64,000 bases of DNA from Mangrovivirga cuniculi (GCF_005166025.1 NZ_CP028923.1:3164001-3228000); one strand, 5' to 3'; numbered from the stretch's first letter, positions 8,179 to 16,861 are shown. A program made the numbers and translations. The notes: generated from the letters alone by a model not told the origin.

Positions 8179-8853
8179 TTATACAAAATGTTGGCAGTAT
8201 GTTGTTTTTAGTTTTTCAAATTTCATCTTCTCAGGAAGGTCACACATTATTAATACTCTTTCTCCTTTACTTTCATTAATATCAAATCCAATTGGGAATC
8301 TTTCAATTTTATTATTTCGAGAAATCAAATTTGAGTAGCCTGACTTGTATTTCGCAACAGATGGAGAATTAATTACTTTGTAAGGTAGATTTCTTTCTGT
8401 TTTATAACCTGAGATTTTCAAGATTTCCTTGTATGCTATATGCTTTAACATTGAATCATTTTGAGGAAAGACATTATCATAAAATTCCAAAACCCAATTA
8501 TATGCTGAAACACTAGATGTTAATGCATAGCAAAAGAGTTTGTTTGTATTACTCCTTTGTTGCTGATATAAATATTCAAGATGCCTAAACATTAAGGCAC
8601 CAATTTCAAGTTTGTTTTTGGAATTAGAGACAAGTAAACCTAAATATGAAAAAATAATTCCATTAAGATTATGAGTCTTACAGGTAAGTATGGATGAAAT
8701 TTTATTTTGATTATCAATTGCCATGTAAACTTTTCTTTCTTGACTTATCATCTCAAGAACTTCTTTGGGATTATCATAGTATTCTCCAATTAAATCTAGA
8801 ATACTACTTTCATATTTTAATAATGAATTGCTTTTAACTTCTCTAAAAGTCAT
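8179..8853 (-). CDS. unknown protein, possible GNAT-fold, coupled to SemiSWEET gene
   Basis: 224 residues, soluble. The middle section (YMAIDNQNKISSILTCKTHN, then IIFSYLGLLVSNSKNKLEIG and FCYALTSSVSAYNWVLEFYD) has the strand-helix rhythm of an N-acetyltransferase. Long neighbours of acetyl-CoA loops (Q/R-x-x-G-x-G/A) are not clear, so the GNAT idea is only suggestive. Its ATG overlaps the TGA of the downstream sugar-transporter gene by four bases, implying co-translation. AT content is higher than neighbours, consistent with accessory DNA. Confidence 0.5.
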   Translation of the reverse strand: MTFREVKSNSLLKYESSILDLIGEYYDNPKEVLEMISQERKVYMAIDNQNKISSILTCKTHNLNGIIFSYLGLLVSNSKNKLEIGALMFRHLEYLYQQQRSNTNKLFCYALTSSVSAYNWVLEFYDNVFPQNDSMLKHIAYKEILKISGYKTERNLPYKVINSPSVAKYKSGYSNLISRNNKIERFPIGFDINESKGERVLIMCDLPEKMKFEKLKTTYCQHFV

Positions 8854-9125
8854 TTTTCCTTAGTATTTCTGTACTTAATGATATAGACAATTGTAATTCC
8901 CGAAGCCAATATCCCAACTCCTTGCCCTAGATAAATAACATAGTCATTTTTTAATATACCATAGGTTGTCCAAAGCACATATGAAATAAAAGAAATGGAA
9001 AATAATAGAAGTGATAGGGAATCTGAGTTTTTAGTCTTAATGAGTTTTCGAATCTGGCCAGGAAATCCTAAGAGTTTTAAACTCCAACTTGCTACTAAAG
9101 TTAATATTCCTAATAATTTTATCAT
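8850..9125 (-). CDS. SemiSWEET-type PQ-loop (MtN3) sugar transporter
   Basis: 91 residues from the ATG at 9123-9125; an upstream TTG at 9150 is less likely. It has three hydrophobic helices with the PQ-loop family pattern: a GFPGQIRKLIKTKNSDSLSL stretch after helix 1, then LWTTYGILKNDYVI, then a final helix. Bacterial SemiSWEETs are three-helix half-transporters that dimerise to move sugars such as sucrose or glucose passively. Its stop overlaps the start of the unknown gene at 8853 by four bases. Confidence 0.8.
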   Translation of the reverse strand: MIKLLGILTLVASWSLKLLGFPGQIRKLIKTKNSDSLSLLLFSISFISYVLWTTYGILKNDYVIYLGQGVGILASGITIVYIIKYRNTKEK

Positions 9126-9164
9126 TTTCAAGGATTTTTCAATTACTGCCAAAGAAATGCTAAT

Positions 9165-9179
9165 CGCGACTCCGTCGCG
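9165..9179. repeat. small GC-rich hairpin upstream of SemiSWEET gene
   Basis: CGCGAC-TCC-GTCGCG is a perfect 6-bp stem with a 3-base loop, 40 bp upstream of the SemiSWEET ATG. It stands out in AT-rich surroundings. It is preceded by ATGCTAAT, a string also seen in degenerate REP-like sites at 10080 and 15870. It could be a solitary REP or an mRNA leader structure. Confidence 0.35.
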
Positions 9180-9467
9180 CTTATTCCTTATATAACTATC
9201 GTTGTTTTGATTATTGTTAAATTTCGAAAACTTCGAAAATAGATGTTTCTATCTAAGTTTCAAACCTTTTCACTTTTTAATACCCCTTAGTAAAAAAATG
9301 TAACCGATTGTAGTCTGATAATTTAATAAGAGTTTGTAATCGGTTACTAATGGATATTTAATGGAGGTGGCTAAGTTTGGTAATTTTATTAATTTTGAAT
9401 TTTATACTTTCACCAATGTAAATGTCATTGAATTTGCCACCTTTTGATTTTCTATATTCTGATTTCC
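9180..9467. other. intergenic AT-rich stretch
   Basis: Nothing certain is seen here. On the minus strand a frame reads through 9460-9360 (GKSEYRKSKGGKFNDIYIGE...), ending at 9358, but it lacks a convincing start and partly overlaps the end of the MBOAT-like gene. It may be a remnant of a larger gene. Confidence 0.3.
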
Positions 9468-9923
9468 CTAAAAACCAGCCATTAAAAATCTATGACTATA
9501 GATGGTCGCAATAAAACAAACAGCTATAATACCCAAATTAATAGATGCCCGGACCAGCCATCCCTGCTTTGAAAAGTTATGCTTTAGGATCCTGGTCATC
9601 AAAACCGCCAGAGCCATAAATAAAAACCAAATTGAAAAGAAAAATGATATCTTTCCACGATAGACGGTTGTAACAGCATCGTGTATCAGTCCACAAAAAA
9701 TAAAGGTGAACAGTAATGAAATGGCCTCCGGAAAAACTTTCTTTAATGGTTTAAATATGAACTTCCCCAAATAATATCCAAATATCGGATTCCAATAGTT
9801 CCAAAATGTAGAAAAGTTTTTTGATCCAAGTGAGCGGTAAAGATTATTTCTTAATGATTTCGGACTTCCAATTGATACTCCATTTCTTTTTTGATATAGT
9901 CCCCCAAAGTAATATTCATTCGT
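9468..9923 (-). pseudogene. MBOAT-like acyltransferase-related membrane protein with ACG in place of its start codon
   Basis: The frame is open well upstream of the first usable TTG (9770). The extra residues (GGLYQKRNGVSIGSPK, then FWNYWNPIFGYYLGKF) look conserved and coding. The expected start, preceding NEYYFGG, is ACG at 9921-9923 instead of ATG. The protein would be about 151 residues with a W..WN motif, an IFCGLIHD segment resembling the MBOAT catalytic histidine region, and three or four helices. Either it is inactive through start loss, or it starts at ACG or a downstream TTG. The family call is moderate. Confidence 0.55.
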
Positions 9924-10071
9924 AGCTTGTTTTGCTTGCTGATAAAGTGGTAATAAGTTTTACGCTATTGCTCTTATTCCTTTTAATTTGTTATTTGAGT
10001 TTGTTGATAAACTTTTTAATAAAAGTCCCAAAATAGCCCTTCCCTTCTAAAAATCAAACTGTTCTACAATC

Positions 10072-10104
10072 GGCACGCATTACGCTAATCGCAATGAGCC
10101 AGAG
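10072..10104. repeat. degenerate REP-like site
   Basis: GGCACGCATTACGCTAATCG followed by CAATGAGCCAGAG resembles the right REP end of elements A-D (GGCACGCGTT ... GCGAGCCAGTG in element D) with several changes in the stem. It lies between the MBOAT-like remnant and the DUF1456 gene. It is probably an old solitary REP. Confidence 0.4.
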
Positions 10105-10121
10105 AAGGCAGTTAAATACAA

Positions 10122-10580
10122 TTACCCTCTATACTTCAGTTGGAGTCCTTTGAGAAACTTTCTTAACACCTGGTCACCGGCAGGTTTGTACTGCCCTTGT
10201 CCGGGTTTTCGGAAAAAGGCACTGAGCTCATGCTTTCCTATTGAAAAATTTGCCAGGTTTAATATCTCCAGCATATCGGTATCCTTCAAATTAAGTGCAA
10301 TTCGTAGCTTTCGTAGTATCAGATTGTTATTTAAAAAATCTTCTGCTTCGTGTTGTGGTCCGTCCTTGACCCCACGCTTTAAATTGATCAGTCCATTGAG
10401 AAAAAGAGCCAGTTCCTTATCTGACATCGGCTGAAAGTATTCATCCTCCTCTTTGAGCATCCAATTGACGACTTCAGAACGGTTCACAGAATATTGTGCA
10501 AGTTCAAAAATCTCAATCACCTGATGATCATTCAAATCAAAAGTATAGCGTAGCCGACGTAAAATATCGTTGTTTGTCAT
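10122..10580 (-). CDS. DUF1456 family protein (YehS-like)
   Basis: 152 residues made of two tandem copies of a short helical domain: MTNNDILRRLRYTFDLND...INLKRG and a second copy starting NNNLILRKLRIALNLKD...FLKGL. This duplication, with the phrases VNWMLKEEDE and MSDKELALFLNGLI, is characteristic of DUF1456/YehS. Function is unknown in the family. It is monocistronic in appearance. Confidence 0.85.
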   Translation of the reverse strand: MTNNDILRRLRYTFDLNDHQVIEIFELAQYSVNRSEVVNWMLKEEDEYFQPMSDKELALFLNGLINLKRGVKDGPQHEAEDFLNNNLILRKLRIALNLKDTDMLEILNLANFSIGKHELSAFFRKPGQGQYKPAGDQVLRKFLKGLQLKYRG

Positions 10581-10835
10581 GATTGCAATTTATCGAACAA
10601 CAGATATAAATTAAACAGATCTACTTTATTCTTTTGTATGGCTATCAAATTGGCTGTATTAAACATTCTAACTGAATTTTTTTTATAAACCAAATTCATG
10701 ACAAAGGCTATATAAAGGTAAGTAAACGTTTATTTCTTTATTAAAATGGCATTTTCAGTTATTTTCATGAATCTTTTCTTTGTCTGAATCTTGATTTACA
10801 GGATTAAAGGATTTTGAAGATTATCAATGATAAAA

Positions 10836-11272
10836 ATGAAGAATAAAAACCTCGATGAAATAACATATTTAATTAATGGATGTGCAATTAAAGTACATAA
10901 TCAACTGGGTAATGGTTTTACTCATATGGTATTTATTTCAAAGGAATTCGTGAATGCTACGCATTTCAGGAAGTTATATACCAAAGATGTTTAGCTCTGG
11001 AATTAGAGAATGCAAATTTATCCTTTGAAAGGGAGAAAGATCAAACAATCTATTATAATGGCATCGATGTAGGTACAAGAAGAGCCGATTTCATTGTAGA
11101 AAATGAAATCATAGTTGAGATCAAAGCTTTAATTTCTCTGGAAAATGTACACTTAGCTCAAGCAAAGAATTACCTGGTAGCATATGATAAAGCAATTGGG
11201 TTATTGCTAAATTTTGGTTCAACCAGTTTAGTAATAAAAAAAGTCTTTAACAATCATCCTGTTAAATCCTAA
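10836..11272 (+). pseudogene. GxxExxY protein gene split by a 47-bp insertion
   Basis: The ATG at 10836 starts MKNKNLDEITYLINGCAIKV, typical of the GxxExxY family. After LGNGF the reading frame derails. Removing exactly 47 bp (10920-10966, between TTTT and CAGGAAG) restores GFQEVIY, the family's own GxxExxY signature, and then an uninterrupted C-terminus (RCLALELENANLSF... to HPVKS). The insert contains a small AATGC-TAC-GCATT hairpin. As it stands the frame ends at a TAG soon after the insert, so the gene is broken. Confidence 0.8.
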
Positions 11273-11369
11273 AATCTTCTAAATCCTGATTCAGACAATA
11301 AGCGTTTTCAATCAATGCTTACATGTAGCAAAGCAACTTTTACCAGCGGATATCCAATATTTTTTCAAT

Positions 11370-11828
11370 TCAGATCTCCATTCTCATCTCCAGCAAGTGA
11401 GGTTTGAACCCTACCTTCTCGTACGCTTTTTTTGCACTGGTATTTTCATCGTAGACATCTAACTGTACCTCTGTCAAATCTCTACTCTTAGCCCATTCGA
11501 TTAAAGAATCGATAATCATTTTATTTATCCCCTTACCTCTGTATTCAGGTTTTACGTACATAAATCCCAGATAGGCAAATTCCTTAAACTTCCGATAGGG
11601 TTTTGCCTCCATAATCTTGGCATATCCCGAACCTATTATCTCGTTATCGCTTACAGCGACCAATACTTCTGCTTTGTCGCTTTTAATCAGGTCGATGATG
11701 TCATAATAATGGATTGTACCATCTTTTAAGGTAGTAGTAAAAGGTCTTTCTGCATCAACGACTCCTTGTTCGAAGCCTAACAGGATATCAATTTCTGCTT
11801 CAACTGCTTTTCGAATGGTTATATTCAC
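11370..11828 (-). CDS. GNAT family N-acetyltransferase
   Basis: 152 residues, starting at GTG (11826-11828). It shows the full GNAT layout: N-terminal ITIRKAVEAEIDIL, the central strand AYLGFMYVKPEYRGKGINK with the acetyl-CoA pyrophosphate loop R-G-K-G-I/N, then QLDVYDENTSAKKAYEKVGF. The acceptor substrate cannot be predicted. It stands alone, with a longer AT-rich gap upstream. Confidence 0.85.
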   Translation of the reverse strand: MNITIRKAVEAEIDILLGFEQGVVDAERPFTTTLKDGTIHYYDIIDLIKSDKAEVLVAVSDNEIIGSGYAKIMEAKPYRKFKEFAYLGFMYVKPEYRGKGINKMIIDSLIEWAKSRDLTEVQLDVYDENTSAKKAYEKVGFKPHLLEMRMEI

Positions 11829-12125
11829 GGCCTAGATTTATTTATGATGACAAAGGATACATGACTGCTTGATTAGCAACATTCCAAAATACGCTATTTG
11901 AAAATAATTTCGCAATAATTACTAATGGTGTAATTCCCTAATCTACTTGCTCTGCATACTCTTTTTTTAGAACAATACATTTTGTTTACATCAAATTGTG
12001 TAAACCTATTTCAGGAAAAGTCATCCACACAATGACGGTAAAATCTCAAATAGATAAAAAAATAAATTAAGAGGTGAATTTTTATTAAATTAATATAGGT
12101 CTTGAACCATTAAATTATAAATTCC

Positions 12126-13196
12126 ATGGCAGAAGACGATGGTTTAGAAGTGAAAATCGATGCTGAGGCATCAATACATGATATTGATGGAAACTGGTTA
12201 CATGTTGTTAAGGTATGTAATCTAACGAGCCAACAAAAGGACCTACTCGTCACAAGCTGGCCTTATTATGAAGGAGAAGATGAAAAGACTGGTAGACCGA
12301 TTGAAGAAGTTGTCATTTTACCACCCGGTGAATGCCAAACTGTTATTTTTCGTATTCGTGCCAGGCCCCGCCAATATTATACAGATGTATACTCCTTACA
12401 AATACCAACCGGATATTCTACTCGATACAGATATCATTATACGGTAACCGGGGTAGGAAGAAGTGGTATTATCGATCTAAAATCGATGTATGAACATGTA
12501 TTTCGCCCGTTAGGGCATGTCTGGTATACTATGGTTAATGCATCTATACCTTATCCTCGTTCTTTAGAACCCGAAGGCATTCTTCGTGAATATTATATAA
12601 TGAAAATACGTGGTCTACCTGAGGGTATTGAGCTGGAGGCCTCATGGCCCCATGTTGATGAAACATTTTCAATGCTCCCTGATGAAAAATCACGCCAACT
12701 AAACTTACTGTTAAAAGGAAAAGAAAGAAATCATAAAGATGGAATTTTTCCGGTATCGGTTGATGTAGGGCTTCGAGGAAAAGATTTTTCTCCTCCTTAT
12801 ACCATTCCTATAAAATTTCATCTTATTCATATTGAGAATATTAAAACTGAAATAGAAGTTAATATTAGTTGGGATAATGAGCGCCCATGGATCCTGACCA
12901 CAGTAACTTTAAATCAAAAAGCTGGTCTTTTAGATACACCCCAACTCAGATACTCTAAAGATAATGGTCAAACATGGAAAACTGAGTACATGCAGCTTCA
13001 TAAGGCAATTGATTTCACCTCTTTAGGACTATCTAAGGCTTCATTCCAACTTGCAGTGCCTGTTTCAGGATATGACAAATCTATTTTAGCTTCCTTAATT
13101 GTAAACGATCAGCTTGGCCATTCTTCCTATTATCCTGTTAAAAGTTACCCTGATAAAGCTCCTAAAAGAGATAGAAAGCAGAAAAAAGTTATGTGA
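12126..13196 (+). CDS. orphan protein of unknown function, beta-rich
   Basis: 356 residues, no signal peptide and no membrane helix. It is rich in beta-strand-like segments separated by turns (for example VEVNISWDNERPWILTTVTL and RYSKDNGQTWKTEY), suggesting two or three Ig-like or fibronectin-like domains. The C-terminus is strongly basic (KAPKRDRKQKKVM). I do not recognise a family. It lies between a GNAT gene and element D and has a 300-bp upstream gap with no other feature. Confidence 0.55.
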   Translation: MAEDDGLEVKIDAEASIHDIDGNWLHVVKVCNLTSQQKDLLVTSWPYYEGEDEKTGRPIEEVVILPPGECQTVIFRIRARPRQYYTDVYSLQIPTGYSTRYRYHYTVTGVGRSGIIDLKSMYEHVFRPLGHVWYTMVNASIPYPRSLEPEGILREYYIMKIRGLPEGIELEASWPHVDETFSMLPDEKSRQLNLLLKGKERNHKDGIFPVSVDVGLRGKDFSPPYTIPIKFHLIHIENIKTEIEVNISWDNERPWILTTVTLNQKAGLLDTPQLRYSKDNGQTWKTEYMQLHKAIDFTSLGLSKASFQLAVPVSGYDKSILASLIVNDQLGHSSYYPVKSYPDKAPKRDRKQKKVM

Positions 13197-13310
13197 TCTA
13201 TTTTCGGGAAATTAGTAAATACAATCGATGTGCTCATTGAATCCAAACACTTGACAAACAAAGAATAAACACAGATCATGTTAATCATTAAACTCACCGG
13301 ATAAATGTTC

Positions 13311-14027
13311 ACTGGCGCGCGTAGCGAAGCAATACGCGTGCCTATAATAACAGCTCCACTTTTAACAATCCTTTTTTATAATCATTATAATCTCTTGCGG
13401 AACTGTACCAGTAATTTTCAGCCTCGTCTACGATTTCTGCATCTACCGGATTATTATGAATATAATCAAGTCTTTGCTCAATCATTTTATTATTATCCAA
13501 TTCTATCGGATGGTTTCCATCCATCCATATCTTATTTGTAGTTATTCTTTTTAATTTGCTTCCTGCACGGTTAAAGGCTCTTAATAACCACTCACTTCTA
13601 CTTTCATTAATTCTGCCTATTTCTGATATTATCCGTTTATTACTAAGTTTTTTAAAATCTCGCATTATCGCAGATAAGGTTTCTTCTTTTCTTGAAGAAC
13701 TAATTATCATATGAATATGGCTTGACATTATACAATAGGCATGAATAATAAGTCCTCGCTTTTCCTGATAATATCCTAATGTGTCTAATAGTACGTGCTT
13801 ATATTCTTTTCTGGTAAATAGATCAATCCAAAATACCACTGTACATGTGACAAAATAGATACCTTCTGGATTATCTAATTAATACTTTTCAGATATCAGT
13901 TTTGGTTGGTCAATAGTTGATTCAGGAAAAATATATCAGATAGAGATTATATCAAAAATATAAATGATGGAATTGAGATGGTAGTTGTACGGCACGCGTT
14001 TTGCTGAAAAAGCAACGCGAGCCAGTG
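13311..14027. mobile_element. element D: REP-RAYT transposon with decayed transposase
   Basis: A 717-bp unit nearly identical to element C across its length: left REP at 13311-13342, right REP at 13990-14022 (loop TTTTGCTGAAAAAGCAA). It carries a RAYT copy that has lost its start and early reading frame. Its right end lies inside the coding sequence of the next gene and replaces that gene's 3' end. The near identity to C implies a recent copy event from it or from a common donor. Confidence 0.85.
13342..13896 (-). pseudogene. REP-associated tyrosine transposase, inactivated copy
   Basis: The ancestral frame is 555 bp long, the same as in element C. The start codon is now ATA (13894-13896) and codon 6 is TAA (13879-13881). 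A GTG at 13837 would give a 165-residue product lacking the first strand. The rest is about 97% identical to copy C, with changes such as P-to-S before the HIHM motif and L-to-W in the AENYWYSS segment. It retains the HUH-like and YIHNNPV motifs, so decay is recent. Confidence 0.85.
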
Positions 14028-14409
14028 AGACTATATTTCCACCCATCGAAACAAAGGGGCCATTTTTAGAAATCCCTTGATTCCATTGTACAACATCTAT
14101 TTTTTTATTGTTCCAACTTATCATTGAATCTTGTTCAAAATCATAAGTCAATAAGAGCTCTCCTTGTAAGTTAAAGTATTGCCAATTACCAGTTTTTTTT
14201 GAATCAGTATATTCACCTTTTATTATGGTATTCCCCTTAAACATTAACTCATAAGGACCATCTTTTACTGATTTGTCTCTTTTCAACACATAATAAACCT
14301 CAGAAAATGTGCTTGAATATTTCTTTTTCTTTTTTCTCTTAACTTCCTGCCCATAAGACAATTGTGATACTAGTATTAATACCATTATCACGATTGATTT
14401 AATGTTCAT
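13936..14409 (-). pseudogene. exported MORN/YwqK-like protein, C-terminus replaced by element D
   Basis: 157-residue frame with a signal peptide (MNIKSIVIMVLILVSQLSYG) and a MORN/YwqK-type repeat (GPYELMFKGNTIIKGEY, then KKTGNWQYFNLQGELLLTYDF). Native sequence runs to about GPFVSMGGNIV. The final 30 residues (SLARVAFSAKRVPYN...) are translated element D end. The lost 3' part probably held a TonB-type C-terminal domain, as in the two following genes (inference). Poly-lysine KRKKKKK after the signal is unusual. Confidence 0.7.
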
Positions 14410-14499
14410 ATTTTAAAATATTGTCATATTCTAAAAAAAATTTTTATTTAAATGTGTTAACTTAATCACAAAGAGTAAGTGATGTTGACCAGGAACATT

Positions 14500-15762
14500 T
14501 TAAATTTTATTAAATGTTATTTTGCCTGTTAAATTCTCAGAATCATCTATTCTTCTAAATTTCAGGTTGTTTAATGTATCCTGGCAAAAATCCATATATG
14601 ACTTACCTCCTGCACGTTTAGTGAGTGAATAACCAATAACATTGCCCTCAACATCAACTTGAAATACAAATTCAATGGTGCCAAATGCATCCAGTTTATT
14701 GATATCAGGTAAGTTTCCTTCTACTTCCCATCCTTCGATTTCTATTTCAATCTTTGAATAGTTCTCTGATTTTATTTCACCTGACTTATCATAGCTTTTC
14801 TTACCAACAACAACTCCATCCTTATAGATATACTCTGTTTTACTAAAATAATTGACTGAATCCTTAGCACCATAATATGTTCTATATTTCAAAAGGTCAT
14901 CTGAACCGTATTCCAGTATAAAATGACCTAATTTATTTGTTTCACTGGTCCATCCTGATGAATAGATTTCCAGGTTCTTTTCATTGTACCGGTACTTTTC
15001 GATTGGAGCGCCTGCCATATCCAAGCCTGCTAAAGATCCATCTGGTTTAAGCAGTCTTTTTTCAACCATGTTATTATCATTGTCATAAATGCGTTTAATT
15101 GTTGAGGCACCATAAAATGAACCTGATAACTCACCTTTTGAATTATATGAATTTGTTTCAATTAAATTCCCAAGAGAATCATATATATAAGTAGTATAGG
15201 CCATTTCTACAATGTCTTCCAATAATTCCCGCCTATCGTTCAATTGACTTTTCTTAATCAATTTCCCCTTTGAATTATATTCATACTTTATGATCGCAGG
15301 ATTATAAGGGTCATTTAACAATTGATTCTTTTTTGAAAAAAATTGTTCTTCTAATAAATTTCCCTTTTTATCATAAATATATTTTTCAATACAATCTTTG
15401 GGACCTCCGGTTCCGAAAAAATCTCCTGATGAAGAGGCACAAAATCCAAACACATCATATCGGTGAAATTCTATTAAGTTACTATCCTTATCATAGTAGT
15501 AAGCCTGAGGTCTTATGGTTTTGTATGAAATTAACTCACCCTTTTTATAAGTTTCTATTCGAATTAACTCACCCAGTTCATTGAAGTATTTATACTTTCC
15601 TGATTTTTTCTCTTTAGCATTAGGCCTTTTACCCTTTACCACTGCCTTATTGTAAGGGAATTCTGTTTTAATGTCAGGCTGGCCATTTGAGTATGATGAA
15701 GCAAACTGAGCATTTGTATGATAGAAGCTCAGTCCAAGGAGAATAAAAAAAATGTATTTCAT
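14500..15762 (-). CDS. exported YD/RHS-like repeat protein with TonB-type C-terminal domain
   Basis: 420 residues with a signal peptide (MKYIFFILLGLSFYHTNA). Residues 50-330 hold six or so YD-like repeats such as YIYDKKGNLLEEQFF, YEYNSKGKLIKKSQL, YIYDSLGNLIETNSY and RIYDNDNNMVEKRLL. The last 70 residues (FGTIEFVFQVDVEGNVIGYSL ... NLKFRR) resemble the TonB/TolA C-terminal fold. It likely sits in the periplasm or outer membrane. It is one of three consecutive related exported genes (13.9-16.7 kb). Confidence 0.65.
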   Translation of the reverse strand: MKYIFFILLGLSFYHTNAQFASSYSNGQPDIKTEFPYNKAVVKGKRPNAKEKKSGKYKYFNELGELIRIETYKKGELISYKTIRPQAYYYDKDSNLIEFHRYDVFGFCASSSGDFFGTGGPKDCIEKYIYDKKGNLLEEQFFSKKNQLLNDPYNPAIIKYEYNSKGKLIKKSQLNDRRELLEDIVEMAYTTYIYDSLGNLIETNSYNSKGELSGSFYGASTIKRIYDNDNNMVEKRLLKPDGSLAGLDMAGAPIEKYRYNEKNLEIYSSGWTSETNKLGHFILEYGSDDLLKYRTYYGAKDSVNYFSKTEYIYKDGVVVGKKSYDKSGEIKSENYSKIEIEIEGWEVEGNLPDINKLDAFGTIEFVFQVDVEGNVIGYSLTKRAGGKSYMDFCQDTLNNLKFRRIDDSENLTGKITFNKI

Positions 15763-15907
15763 GTGTTATTTCTTAATTATTACTGTATTTAAATTCCAGG
15801 GCGACTCTCCACTGGTTATATTGCAAATCTAAACGCGTGAATACTATTACATATCATTGAATAGGCACGAGAATGCTAATTGCAAATAATACGATAAGAC
15901 ATACTTG

Positions 15908-16651
15908 TTATCTAAATGTAATCGGAAAAACCATCCGTTGTCTGACTGGTTTACCCCGTTGATATCCCGGTTTCCAATCTGGAAGGCTATTAATAGCTCT
16001 TAATGCTGCTTCATCACATCCGTGCCCAATACCTCTAACCACCTTAGCATCTGTTACTGATCCGTCAACATCTATAACAAATTCAACCAGCACTTTACCT
16101 TTAACTCCCGCTTGCCGGGCCTCTTTAGGGTACTCAAGGTAGACAGATAAAAATTCACCTACTTTTTGAATTCCTCCCGGGAATTCAGCTCTCTCTTCCG
16201 CAATTTTAACATTGTCACGACCTAAAGAATCAACCATTTTGGCATCTGAAGAGTCTAAAAAATAACCAATAGGGAGAGGAGATAGTTTATCTTTGATCTC
16301 TTTATAATCATTTTTACGGATATACTCTGCTTGAACGAAAGCATGTTTATTTTCCAGAACAACCCTGGCAGCATCATCAAGATCATTCAAGTCGACTTGC
16401 TTCTTTTTCAGATATATACCAGTTAGTTTTCCGTTATCATATTCATAGGATCTAATTAGCTTATTATTTAAGTCGTATTCATATGATCTTCCATCAAAAT
16501 TCTCGTATAATGAATCAAAAGAAGCAACACGATAATGTGTGGCTAGAATAGGGATTGTTAATTCACCGGAATCATTATAGTATAGAGTTAATTCCTTACT
16601 AAATACAAATATTGAGCTAAACGAAAAAATAAATAAAAATAATACTCTCAT
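15908..16651 (-). CDS. exported TonB C-terminal domain protein
   Basis: 247 residues with a signal peptide (MRVLFLFIFSFSSIFVFS). A short MORN/YD-like region (YEYDLNNKLIRSYEYDNGKL) is followed by a canonical TonB-type C-terminal domain: EFPGGIQKVGEFLS, LEYPKEARQAGVKGKVLVEF, DVDGSVTDAKVVRGIGHGCD, then AALRAINSLPDWKPG and a final VFPITFR. Normal TonB proteins have an N-terminal transmembrane anchor. This one seems secreted, so energy transduction is not certain. Same strand as the preceding pair. Confidence 0.75.
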   Translation of the reverse strand: MRVLFLFIFSFSSIFVFSKELTLYYNDSGELTIPILATHYRVASFDSLYENFDGRSYEYDLNNKLIRSYEYDNGKLTGIYLKKKQVDLNDLDDAARVVLENKHAFVQAEYIRKNDYKEIKDKLSPLPIGYFLDSSDAKMVDSLGRDNVKIAEERAEFPGGIQKVGEFLSVYLEYPKEARQAGVKGKVLVEFVIDVDGSVTDAKVVRGIGHGCDEAALRAINSLPDWKPGYQRGKPVRQRMVFPITFR

Positions 16652-16861
16652 AGTTACAGTATCCTAATTCTATAAAATGACTAATCTTGTGGTTGATTTA
16701 AATCTCAAAAGTAAATTGAGTAATCTCAATTTCAAAAAGAATTGTTAATTATCCCACTGCTCCTTGTATACCTCATTACAGGAATGCAATATAATCGGCT
16801 TTCTTAATTCTAATCACCAATCGCGACACAGGAAGAATGTTTTGGAATTATCGAATTGCTA

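Noticed and set aside
10150-10434. 94-residue plus-strand frame
   Set aside because: It is antisense to the DUF1456 gene and has no independent support.
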